Of a stretch of 5,285 bases of DNA, positions 1 to 5,285 are shown piece by piece. The DNA is from SAR324 cluster bacterium (GTDB lineage: Bacteria > SAR324 > JACQKK01), in assembly GCA_027296185.1 (NCBI GenBank), contig JAPUJL010000457.1, positions 1 through 5,285 on the forward strand, read 5' to 3'. The position numbers and the translations under genes are program-made. Numbering within the stretch: position 1 is the stretch's first letter; every line of letters begins with the position of its first letter. A model generated the notes under the pieces. It searched no databases. It was not told the origin of the DNA and was given only the letters and a program-made list of their open reading frames with translations.

Positions 1-2
1 AG

Positions 3-146
3 AGAACGTCCCCGTGGAAGTGGCGGCCCGGTAGGTCCGCTAGCTCGATCCGCCCTGTGCGATTGCGGCCCGTGCGATTCCGGCCCGCCCCTGGCAAGGG
101 AAAACCGGCGCCGATCGCTTCGCTCCTCCCCACCGGCCCTGACCAT
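3..146 (-). CDS. Possible 5' end of a Gly/Arg-rich ORF (very tentative)
   Basis: An ATG at 146 opens a 48-codon minus-strand frame that runs off the left edge without a stop. A G-rich run just upstream (AGGGGGGG, then CTCG before the ATG) could serve as a ribosome binding site. The peptide is rich in Arg, Gly, Ser and Pro, begins MVRAGGEERSDRRRF and ends PPLPRGRS at the edge. It matches no domain I know. Because rluB often follows scpB and some RluB proteins carry disordered basic extensions, an N-terminal extension of RluB is one possible reading. Third-position GC in this frame is lower than in the neighbouring genes, and another minus frame here looks at least as coding-like. It may well be noncoding. 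Confidence 0.15.
   Translation of the reverse strand, partial: MVRAGGEERSDRRRFSLARGGPESHGPQSHRADRASGPTGPPLPRGRS
57..86. repeat. 15-bp tandem duplication
   Basis: Two adjacent 15-base units, GTGCGATTGCGGCCC (57-71) and GTGCGATTCCGGCCC (72-86), differ at a single position. Because the unit is a multiple of three, it would be in frame in any reading frame crossing it. No function is apparent. Confidence 0.8.
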
Positions 147-194
147 CGAGCCCCCCCTGCCGCGGTTGCGTCCGCCGGGCGGGCGCGGGGCCAG

Positions 195-239
195 CAGCCG
201 CCCAGCCTCCTTTGCGGCGGCGAATCCCGTGGGCGGCTG
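195..239. repeat. Inverted repeat 9 bases after scpB stop
   Basis: CAGCCGCCCA (195-204) and TGGGCGGCTG (230-239) are perfect 10-bp inverted arms around a 25-base loop. It lies 8 bases beyond the scpB stop codon, where a terminator would be expected. No T-run follows on either strand, so it is not a canonical intrinsic terminator. It could stabilise the 3' end of the mRNA. On the minus strand the loop contains AAAGGAGG (206-213), which resembles a strong Shine-Dalgarno sequence. No ATG, GTG or TTG stands at a suitable distance from it. Confidence 0.6.
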
Positions 240-247
240 GGGGGCGA

Positions 248-880
248 TTAGCCCGCCTCCCTTTGCAGTTCGGGCTCCGTCTCGGCCGGCGCGGGCTCCG
301 GCTCCGCAGCCGCTTGCCCGGGAGCGGGCAGGAGCGTGGGTTTGGCCTCGGGCGGCGAGGGCGCCAGGTCCAGATCCTCCAGGGTGGGCAGCTCCTTCAA
401 GTCGTTGAGGTTGAACAGGCTCAGGAACTCGCGGCTGGTGCCGTAGAGAATGGGCCGCCCCGGAGCCTTGTCCTTGCCCAGAATACGGATCAGCTTTCGC
501 TCCAGCAGGCTCCGCAGGGAGTGGGACACGTCCACGCCGCGCAGGTGCTCCACTTCAGCGCGGGTCACCGGCTGGCGGTAGGCCACGATGGAGAGGGTCT
601 CCAGGGCCGGTTGGCTCAGCCGCACCGGCTTGAGCGGTTCGGTCTTCTTCACCCACGTGCGGTAGAGGGGCAGGGTGCGCATCTGGAAGCCCCCGGCGAT
701 GGGGACGATGCGGAAGGTGCGGCCGGTGCGCTCGTACTCATCGTTGAGCGCCTGTGTCAGGCTGCGGATGTGGGAGGGGGTGGCGTTCCCGACGATGGAC
801 GCCAGGTTTTGCGCCGTGAGCACCTCGGGCGTGGAGAACAGGACGGCCTCCAACACCTTCTTGGCGTCGTCGTCGATCAT
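248..880 (-). CDS. scpB: Segregation and condensation protein B (ScpB)
   Basis: This 210-residue protein is ScpB, the winged-helix kleisin-associated subunit that joins ScpA and SMC in the condensin complex compacting and segregating the nucleoid. It is cytoplasmic. The family core is clear: an N-terminal winged helix starting KKVLEAVLFSTPEV (residues 7-20), the hallmark ETLSIVAYRQPVTRAEVEHL (94-113) followed by RGVD, then LLERKLIRILG (125-135) and GRPILYGTSREFL (141-153). Residues from about 174 to the end are a Pro/Ala/Glu-rich tail, probably disordered. The ATG at 880 is chosen because AAGGAG stands 7 bases upstream. An in-frame ATG at 910 and a GTG at 1099 would add residues that match nothing, and the latter would overlap fxsA. 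scpA is not adjacent; the gene upstream is fxsA, 130 bp away, which is unlike the common scpA-scpB pairing. Confidence 0.95.
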   Translation of the reverse strand: MIDDDAKKVLEAVLFSTPEVLTAQNLASIVGNATPSHIRSLTQALNDEYERTGRTFRIVPIAGGFQMRTLPLYRTWVKKTEPLKPVRLSQPALETLSIVAYRQPVTRAEVEHLRGVDVSHSLRSLLERKLIRILGKDKAPGRPILYGTSREFLSLFNLNDLKELPTLEDLDLAPSPPEAKPTLLPAPGQAAAEPEPAPAETEPELQREAG

Positions 881-887
881 GTGAGTG

Positions 888-893
888 CTCCTT
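888..893 (-). promoter_or_regulatory. Ribosome binding site of scpB
   Basis: AAGGAG on the minus strand, with a 7-base spacer to the ATG at 880, is near ideal. It decides this start over the in-frame ATG at 910. Confidence 0.85.
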
Positions 894-914
894 GCGGGTT
901 GCGGCTCCATATCC

Positions 915-928
915 GTACGAAGCCGTAC
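915..928 (-). other. Small hairpin in the scpB leader
   Basis: GTACG (915-919) and CGTAC (924-928) pair around a 4-base loop that reads GCTT on the minus strand. It lies about 20 bases upstream of the scpB ribosome binding site. With only five base pairs it may be chance. Confidence 0.3.
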
Positions 929-970
929 TCCTGCTGCCGGTGCCGTGCGCGCTCTCGGCGGCGCGCCCTT

Positions 971-1003
971 CGATGCTACCGATCGCGGGGCATCGTAGCA
1001 TCG
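971..1003 (-). repeat. Perfect 9-bp inverted repeat after fxsA
   Basis: CGATGCTAC (971-979) and GTAGCATCG (995-1003) are perfect complements around a 15-base loop. In the loop, GAT and ATC can add three pairs next to a bulged base. It begins 7 bases after the fxsA stop codon. On the minus strand the stem is followed by AAGGGCG with no T-run, so it is not a standard intrinsic terminator. It could be a weak terminator, an mRNA-stabilising stem between the operon and scpB, or a copy of a dispersed intergenic repeat. Confidence 0.6.
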
Positions 1004-1010
1004 GACTCGG

Positions 1011-1373
1011 CTACCCGAGGCGGACGCGAATCGCGCGCCGCACCAGGTCCGTCGCGGCGTTGCGGAGCGTGGGCACCAGCAGCGCGGCTCCGGCCGCATC
1101 GGTGGCGAAGCCCGGAACGATCAGCCCCCAGCCACCGATCAGGATCAACATCGCGTCGATCCCTTCGATGGTCGGCACCCTGCCGTTGCGGATATCCGCC
1201 TCCAGCTCGCTCCAGAGGGACAAATCCTCGCCCCGGGCGAAATACCAGCCCACCCCGGCGGTTGCGCAACACCAGACCGCCGTCGCGGTCAGCGACACGC
1301 CGAGCCCCACGAACAGCCACACTTCCACCAGGGGAAGGGCCAGCAGGCCCAGCGCAAGAATCCAGCCGATCAC
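1011..1373 (-). CDS. fxsA: FxsA family membrane protein
   Basis: This 120-residue inner-membrane protein belongs to the FxsA family. Its E. coli namesake, when overproduced, relieves exclusion of phage T7 by the F factor; the normal role is not well defined. Hydrophobic segments lie at about residues 3-25, 27-46 and 72-100. The family signature is visible: LPLVEVWLF (13-21), a short cytoplasmic linker with NGRVPTIEGIDAMLIL (63-78), then PGFATDAAGAALLVPTLR (87-104). It is near the short end for the family and lacks a long charged tail, ending RAIRVRLG. The start is a GTG at 1373, 23 bp after the lipA stop. I see no strong ribosome binding site there, but no better start is available, so translation may depend on lipA. 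It appears to be the last gene of the menD-to-fxsA run. Confidence 0.9.
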   Translation of the reverse strand: MIGWILALGLLALPLVEVWLFVGLGVSLTATAVWCCATAGVGWYFARGEDLSLWSELEADIRNGRVPTIEGIDAMLILIGGWGLIVPGFATDAAGAALLVPTLRNAATDLVRRAIRVRLG

Positions 1374-1396
1374 GTCCGCGCCGCGTACCCGCTCAA

Positions 1397-2320
1397 TCAG
1401 GACACGGCGGGCGCCGGGCGCTCCTCCCGCAGGGACTGGGCGATGAAGAATTCCGCGGCGCGGTACGAGCTGCGCACCAGCGGCCCCGCGGCGACGTAGC
1501 GGAAGCCCATCTCCATCCCCACCCGCTCGAGGACCTGGAAGCGCTCCGGATGGACAAATGCCTCCACGGACAGCTTTTTCTTGTCCGGCTGCAGGTACTG
1601 GCCCAGGGTCAGAAAGTCCACCCCGATGGCCCGCAGATCGCCCATGGTCTCGATGACTTCCGCTTCGCTTTCGCCCAGCCCGAGCATCAGCGAGGATTTG
1701 GTGCGGATTTCCGGAGCCTGTGCCTTGGCATAGGAGAGCACGGCCAGGGACTGCCCGTAGTTCGCCCGCGGATCGCGCACCTTGGACTGTAGCCGCTCGA
1801 CGGTCTCCACGTTATGGGCCAGCACCGCGGGCCGGGCCTCCAGCACGGTGCGCACGCAATCCATATCGCCCATGAAGTCGGGGATCAGGATCTCGATCAG
1901 CAACTCCGGATTGGCGAGCTGGGTGCGGCGGACGGTCTCCGCGATGTGGCCGGAGCCCTGGCCGGGAAGGTCGTCGCGGTTGACCGACGTTAGCACCACG
2001 TAGTCCAACGCCATCCCCCGGATGGTCTCGGCCACGTGCAGCGGCTCCGCGGGGTCCAGCGCGCCCGGATTGCGGAGGGTCTTCACCGAGCAGAAGCGGC
2101 AGCCACGGGTACAGGTATCCCCCATCAGCATGAAGGTCGCCGTACCGCCGTCCCAGCACTCGCCGATGTTCGGACAGCGCGCCTCCTCGCACACCGTGTG
2201 CAGGTTGAAGGTGCGCGCCTGTTCGCGGATCCACCGGTAGCGCTCTCCGCTGGGCAGCTTGACCTTCAGCCAGGCGGGAAGCCTACGGCGTGGTGCCGCC
2301 GGTGCCGGGTTCGACATCAT
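1397..2320 (-). CDS. lipA: Lipoyl synthase (LipA)
   Basis: This is a 307-residue radical SAM enzyme that inserts two sulfurs at C6 and C8 of protein-bound octanoyl groups. The product is the lipoyl cofactor of pyruvate and 2-oxoglutarate dehydrogenases and the glycine cleavage system. Both iron-sulfur clusters are accounted for. The auxiliary cluster uses C44, C49 and C55 in CEEARCPNIGECW, plus the C-terminal Ser in RSSY (283-286). The SAM cluster uses C70, C74 and C77 in CTRGCRFC. GGTATFMLMGD, VLTSVNRDDLPGQG and LGLGE are also typical. Length is normal for the family. Two ATGs stand in tandem at 2320 and 2317; 2320 is preferred because GGAG is 7 bases upstream. The preceding gene stops at 2322, leaving one base between them, so coupling is likely. 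lipB is not in the window. Confidence 0.98.
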   Translation of the reverse strand: MMSNPAPAAPRRRLPAWLKVKLPSGERYRWIREQARTFNLHTVCEEARCPNIGECWDGGTATFMLMGDTCTRGCRFCSVKTLRNPGALDPAEPLHVAETIRGMALDYVVLTSVNRDDLPGQGSGHIAETVRRTQLANPELLIEILIPDFMGDMDCVRTVLEARPAVLAHNVETVERLQSKVRDPRANYGQSLAVLSYAKAQAPEIRTKSSLMLGLGESEAEVIETMGDLRAIGVDFLTLGQYLQPDKKKLSVEAFVHPERFQVLERVGMEMGFRYVAAGPLVRSSYRAAEFFIAQSLREERPAPAVS

Positions 2321-2321
2321 G

Positions 2322-3395
2322 CTACCGCTCCAAATCCTCCAGCCGCGCGCGCCGCTGCTCTGGGTCCAACTCCGCCAGTTCGCGCGCCTCCTCGTAGAAC
2401 CTGCCGAAGTCTTCACCGTTTTGCTGGAACAACCGCTCGAAGGCCGCCACCCGGGATTCGTACTGCCGGATGGAAACCAGGTGCGCGTTGTTCAGCTCTT
2501 GGGCGAACCATCGATCATAGCGGATTATGATAAAAGAGTTTTTCTCGATTTCATAGTCTTGCCGCATCCCCTCGAACAGCCGCGCCTTTTCGCTCCGCAG
2601 ATCCGGCTCGGGCCGGGCGGATTCATACAGCGCCTCCAGCCGAGCCCGCCCCCGCTCGAGGATGGCCCGGAAGCGCCGGCGGTCCGCCTGCCGCTCCCGG
2701 TAGCGGCCCAGCGCCGACTCCCCGTCCCCGTCCGCGTCGCTGCCATCGTCGCCGCCGTCGGCCAGGAGGTATCGCCGCACCCCCTCGCGCTCGACGAATA
2801 CGGCGAAGGACTCGTTGAAGGCCGTGTCGTCCTCGGCGAAGACGACGCGGTGGGCCTGCTCGTGAAGGATCGTGCCCATCAACTCCAGGTCGTCGGCAAC
2901 CAGCATGGTGTTGAGCACCGGGTCGTCGAACCAGCCCAGGGTGGAATAGGCGCGCACCGGGCGCACCAGGACGTCGTAGCCCTCCTCGTCCAGGGAGCCG
3001 GCGAAGCCATCCGCATCCTCCCGGTCGAAGTAGCCCCGGTAGCCCATGCACCCCACGATCGGGTAGCAATGCTCCACCGCGCGGATGGCGTAACGCTCGG
3101 AGGCCACCACGAGCCAACTCACCTGGGGCCGCTGCAAATCGGCGTACAGGGTGTACTGCCCCTCCGCGGGCAATCGGAGCCGCTCCACGCCGAAGGCCTG
3201 CACCGCCAGCACGAGGCGCAGCTTGGCCTTGGTGGGTTCGTCGATCCGGTCGTCCGCCAGCACATCGGGGATGGGCCGGCGCCGGCCGAGAATCTCCATC
3301 TGCCCCCCCGCCGCCTGCCAGTAGAACCCCACATCGCAGGCGGCGAGCGCCCCGAGCGTGAGCAATATTCCGGCGACGTGGAAGGCGCTACGCAT
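2322..3395 (-). CDS. Predicted zinc aminopeptidase lipoprotein (COG4324 family)
   Basis: This 357-residue protein resembles the COG4324 predicted aminopeptidases (Pfam Aminopep). The substrate is not known. The N-terminus is a lipoprotein signal: a hydrophobic stretch from about 5 to 17, then the lipobox LAAC with C20 as the lipidated residue, followed by FYWQAAGGQMEIL, a typical family opening. Later family motifs are WLVVASERYA, CYPIVGCMGYRGYF (110-123), AYSTLGWFDDPVLNT (149-163) and the zinc site HEQAH (178-182), with AFNESFA supplying E195 as the likely third ligand. Residues 212-227 form an acidic Gly/Asp insert with a DADGDG stretch. The C-terminal half is charged and probably helical. 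The ATG at 3395 overlaps the previous gene by 8 bp and has GGAGG 12 bases upstream. A GTG at 3416 is possible but would lengthen the signal's N-region and has no ribosome binding site. Confidence 0.88.
   Translation of the reverse strand: MRSAFHVAGILLTLGALAACDVGFYWQAAGGQMEILGRRRPIPDVLADDRIDEPTKAKLRLVLAVQAFGVERLRLPAEGQYTLYADLQRPQVSWLVVASERYAIRAVEHCYPIVGCMGYRGYFDREDADGFAGSLDEEGYDVLVRPVRAYSTLGWFDDPVLNTMLVADDLELMGTILHEQAHRVVFAEDDTAFNESFAVFVEREGVRRYLLADGGDDGSDADGDGESALGRYRERQADRRRFRAILERGRARLEALYESARPEPDLRSEKARLFEGMRQDYEIEKNSFIIIRYDRWFAQELNNAHLVSIRQYESRVAAFERLFQQNGEDFGRFYEEARELAELDPEQRRARLEDLER
2328..2331 (-). promoter_or_regulatory. Ribosome binding site of lipA
   Basis: GGAG on the minus strand lies 7 bases upstream of the first of two adjacent ATGs (2320). 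It sits inside the end of the peptidase gene. A second GGAGG at 2336-2340 is too far away, at 15 bases. Confidence 0.6.
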
Positions 3396-4146
3396 CGTCC
3401 GCCGTGGCCTCCGCACCCACGAGTTTCATGAGCCCCTGCAGTTGGCCCGGGTGCCGTTGGAGCAGCGGCAAATCCCCGTTTTGTTGGAGCGCGAAGCGGT
3501 CGGTGAATTTCGGTACCTCACGCCCCAGGAAAAACCGGAACACGAATCCGCCGGAAACCAGCTCGATGGTGGTGGCGACGTCCCGCTCCGCCCAGAATCG
3601 AACGTCGAAGAAGTCGACGAAGTGGACGCCCCCCGGGGCGATGGTCGCCATGACGCACGGAAAATCCTCCGGCGCCCCCGGGTCCCGGCTGCGGAGCATT
3701 TCCGCCAGCCGCTGCCGGTGGATGCCGATGTCGATCGGCTCGAAGGGGATCACGTCCGAGGCGCCCATGCGCCACAACAGGCTCAACTGGAACAGCTTGA
3801 AACGCCCGTAATCCACGTTGCGGATAACCTTGGCTTCTTCCGCAGTGCCGGATTCCTCGTCGCCCACGCTCATGTTCTCGATGACCAGCCCCGAGTCCTG
3901 GTACATCAAGCGGTCGGCATAGCGATCCCACTCGCCGATCGTGGTCCAGCACGCCTCGCAGACCAGCTCCGCATCCGGCTCGATGCCGCCTTCCTCCACC
4001 TGCAGCAGTTGGTCGGACTCGTCGTCGTACACCCGCATCACCGCCCGGCCGCTTTCCTCGTCCTGGATGTACTTCAGCATGAAGTCCGGGACGATCTGGG
4101 CTGAGGCGAGCTGGGGCCGATCCGATCCGCACAGTTGGCAATTCAT
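3388..4146 (-). CDS. Conserved hypothetical protein with two CxxC zinc knuckles
   Basis: This 252-residue soluble protein has no name I can give with certainty. Two CxxC pairs, C3/C6 in CQLCG and C63/C66 in CEAC, probably bind one zinc. From memory, the pattern of an N-terminal CxxC, a SHIIP-like motif, a second CxxC with E and Y downstream, then a segment like VDYGRFKLFQLSLLWRMG (111-128), is that of uncharacterised HNH-related proteins. Here the SHIIP equivalent reads AQIVP (16-20), so the position of the expected histidine is Q17. If the relationship is right, nuclease activity is doubtful. The region around 129-165, with IHRQRLAEMLRSRDPGAPED and FPC, also fits that group. No signal peptide or membrane segment is seen. 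It starts at the ATG at 4146, 20 bp after menH, with a CGGAG four bases upstream, and overlaps the following lipoprotein gene. Confidence 0.85.
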   Translation of the reverse strand: MNCQLCGSDRPQLASAQIVPDFMLKYIQDEESGRAVMRVYDDESDQLLQVEEGGIEPDAELVCEACWTTIGEWDRYADRLMYQDSGLVIENMSVGDEESGTAEEAKVIRNVDYGRFKLFQLSLLWRMGASDVIPFEPIDIGIHRQRLAEMLRSRDPGAPEDFPCVMATIAPGGVHFVDFFDVRFWAERDVATTIELVSGGFVFRFFLGREVPKFTDRFALQQNGDLPLLQRHPGQLQGLMKLVGAEATADDA

Positions 4147-4166
4147 CGGGCTCCGGGGAAGAAGGT

Positions 4167-5012
4167 CTAGGCCAGATCGGCGATGGATTCCCGCTCGTGG
4201 CCGAGGACAAAGCCGCGCACGCCGTTCAGGAACAGCCGCGGGTTTTCCGTATGGGGCATATGGCCGGCATGGGGGATGCGCAGCATTTGCGCGCCGGGAA
4301 TGGCCAAGGCCAGCCGCCCGGCCAGCCGGCAGAACTGCTCGTCGTCCTCTCCCGCGATCGCCAGCGCCGGCACGTCGATTTCACTCAGCCGCTCCCAGAC
4401 CGGCTGCATGGCCCCGGCGCCCATGCCGCGCAGGGATTGGGCCAGCCCTTCCGGCCGTTGGCGCACCCGGCGCTCCCGCTCGGCGGCCAGCTGCTCCTCC
4501 GGGAGCCGCTTTAGCCCCTCGAAGAGGGGTTGGTTCAGCCACTGCTCGACAAACGCCTCCATGCCCTCGGTGAGGATCGATTGGGCCAGGGCCTCGTCGG
4601 CCTTCCGGCGCTCCCCCTGCTCGATGGGGCTGGCGATGCCCGCCGTGGCAGATTCCAGGACCAGCCCGCGCACCAGGTGCGGCTTGTGGACGGCCAGTTG
4701 GAGCGCCGTGCGCCCGCCCATGGAATACCCGACCCACCAGGCGGCGGGAATGCCGAGCCCCTTCAGCACGGCCTCCAAGTCGTCCAGGCAGGCTTCCATG
4801 CGGTAGCGGCGCGGGTCGTCCGGAGCCGGGGACTTGCCGTGGCCGATCAGGTCGATGGCCAGGGTCGGCCCCAGGCTCCGCAGGCCGGCCCGCACGGGTG
4901 CCCAGGCCGTGCCGTCGCCGGCGAAGCCGTGCAGCAACGCCAGCACCGGCCGCGCGGAGCCGCCGCGGTGCCCGCCGGTGCCGTCCCAATCCACGTGCAA
5001 GGGTAGCTTCAT
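4167..5012 (-). CDS. menH: SHCHC synthase MenH (alpha/beta hydrolase)
   Basis: This 281-residue alpha/beta hydrolase fits MenH, which eliminates pyruvate from SEPHCHC, the MenD product, to give SHCHC in menaquinone synthesis. Visible parts are the oxyanion-side LLHGF (26-30), the DLIGHGKS loop (54-61), the nucleophile elbow GYSMGGR with S97, ESATAGI (120-126), a lid with EQWLNQPLFEGLKRLP (156-171) and GLAQSLRGMG (189-198), the acid in GEDDEQF (probably D224) and H251 in HAGHMPH. The lid motifs and GEDDEQF separate MenH from generic hydrolases. It lies 44 bp downstream of menD, which supports the role. The start is the only nearby in-frame candidate, with a weak GGAA immediately upstream. It is slightly longer than E. 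coli MenH, mainly through a loop near residues 11-20 and a charged tail after about 270. Confidence 0.9.
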   Translation of the reverse strand: MKLPLHVDWDGTGGHRGGSARPVLALLHGFAGDGTAWAPVRAGLRSLGPTLAIDLIGHGKSPAPDDPRRYRMEACLDDLEAVLKGLGIPAAWWVGYSMGGRTALQLAVHKPHLVRGLVLESATAGIASPIEQGERRKADEALAQSILTEGMEAFVEQWLNQPLFEGLKRLPEEQLAAERERRVRQRPEGLAQSLRGMGAGAMQPVWERLSEIDVPALAIAGEDDEQFCRLAGRLALAIPGAQMLRIPHAGHMPHTENPRLFLNGVRGFVLGHERESIADLA

Positions 5013-5056
5013 CTTCCGTTCGGAGGGGGCAAGAATTCGATGTGGGCACCGCCCCG

Positions 5057-5284
5057 TCAGATCTCCTGGAGCCGGGCGGCGGTCGCCTCCCAGATTCGGC
5101 GGTGCAGATCCCGGTTGGCCTTCCGGTCGGTGCGGATTTCGATGACCCGGGTTTCGCCGGATTTCAGGCTTTCCCGCACCAGTCGCCGGAAATCCGCCCA
5201 GTCCGTGGGCTGGGAGAGCGCCACTCCGTAGGCCGCGCAGAGCGAGGCGATATCGATCCCGTGGGGGGTGGCGAAGTGCTCCTC
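5057..5284 (-). CDS. menD: MenD, C-terminal 75 residues (partial)
   Basis: The gene enters from the right edge; only its last 75 codons and the TGA are present. MenD is the thiamine diphosphate enzyme that joins isochorismate and 2-oxoglutarate to form SEPHCHC, the first committed step of menaquinone synthesis. The visible part reads EEHFATPHGIDIASLCAAYG, then VIEIRTDRKANRDLH and the end RLQEI. HFATPHGIDIASLCAAYG matches the MenD C-terminal thiamine-binding domain (F-x-TPHG-x-D, then the AYG helix). VIEIRTDRxxNxxLH is the usual MenD ending. Other thiamine diphosphate enzymes share the fold but not this ending. menH follows after 44 bp, giving consecutive pathway steps in one unit. Confidence 0.92.
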   Translation of the reverse strand, partial: EEHFATPHGIDIASLCAAYGVALSQPTDWADFRRLVRESLKSGETRVIEIRTDRKANRDLHRRIWEATAARLQEI

Positions 5285-5285
5285 G

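Larger units (their letters stand above)
1..247. other. Unassigned flank downstream of scpB
   Basis: No gene is recognisable in these 247 bases. A plus-strand reading frame entering from the left edge spells ENVPVEVAAR and stops at the TAG at 32-34. Its codons have mostly G or C third positions, so it could be the end of a convergent gene, but ten residues prove nothing. On the minus strand a Gly/Arg-rich frame stays open from 197 to the edge. A second minus frame, open from a GTG near 130, also reaches the edge. The stretch also holds an inverted repeat (195-239) and a 15-bp tandem duplication (57-86). In many proteobacteria rluB follows scpB, but no S4 or pseudouridine synthase motif is visible here. 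Confidence 0.6.

Noticed and set aside
971..1003. Intrinsic terminator for the menD-to-fxsA unit
   Set aside because: The stem is good, but neither strand has a following T-run, so it was kept only as an inverted repeat.
248..1099. A longer ScpB starting at 1099
   Set aside because: It would overlap the end of fxsA and add 73 residues without family similarity. The start at 880 has an AAGGAG at ideal distance.
212..1792. A 526-codon open frame on the plus strand
   Set aside because: It lies antisense to scpB, fxsA and most of lipA, all of which have clear family motifs. Its translation is low-complexity and matches nothing. Long antisense frames are expected in GC-rich DNA.
1397..2416. A longer LipA starting at 2416
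   Set aside because: The extra 32 residues overlap the end of the peptidase gene and are unlike LipA N-termini. The ATG at 2320 has a well-placed GGAG.
2259..3431. A 390-codon open frame on the plus strand
   Set aside because: It is antisense to the zinc peptidase gene, which has a lipobox, HEQAH and NESF motifs. The plus-strand product has no recognisable domain.
3358..4104. A 248-codon open frame on the plus strand
   Set aside because: It is antisense to the CxxC protein gene, whose paired cysteines, spacing and operon position favour the minus strand.
3388..4146. Phage-defence nuclease
   Set aside because: The histidine expected in an HNH-like motif is replaced by Gln, and the neighbours are metabolic genes rather than defence genes.

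Overview
This 5.3 kb window is GC-rich bacterial chromosome. Every gene I can support lies on the minus strand, so the genes read from right to left. They are housekeeping genes, and I see no mobile element, CRISPR array, tRNA or rRNA. The mix points to a high-GC proteobacterium, possibly gammaproteobacterial. It has a classical menaquinone pair (menD, menH), a COG4324-type lipoprotein peptidase, lipoyl synthase, FxsA and ScpB. That placement is inference from gene families, not from a phylogenetic marker.

Layout in transcription order: the last 75 codons of menD (5057-5284, running off the right edge); menH (4167-5012); an unnamed protein with two CxxC knuckles (3388-4146); a lipoprotein of the predicted zinc aminopeptidase family (2322-3395); lipA (1397-2320); fxsA (1011-1373); a 130-base gap with two small hairpins; and scpB (248-880). 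Distances from menD to fxsA are 44 bp, 20 bp, an 8-bp overlap, 1 bp and 23 bp. This looks like one transcription unit with translational coupling at the lipoprotein gene and at lipA. scpB has its own strong ribosome binding site and may have its own promoter in the gap.

Functionally, menD and menH make consecutive intermediates of menaquinone synthesis. lipA makes the lipoyl cofactor of 2-oxoacid dehydrogenases, so the front of the unit carries two cofactor routes of energy metabolism. The peptidase and the CxxC protein have no clear link to these. scpB is a chromosome condensation factor, here without its usual partner scpA next to it.

The left 247 bases hold no gene I can name. They contain a 10-bp perfect inverted repeat just after scpB, a 15-bp tandem duplication, and ambiguous hints of a gene end or gene start at the edge. 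I did not find a convincing new multi-gene system. The best lead is the CxxC protein, which looks like a relative of HNH-type proteins that has lost the key histidine.
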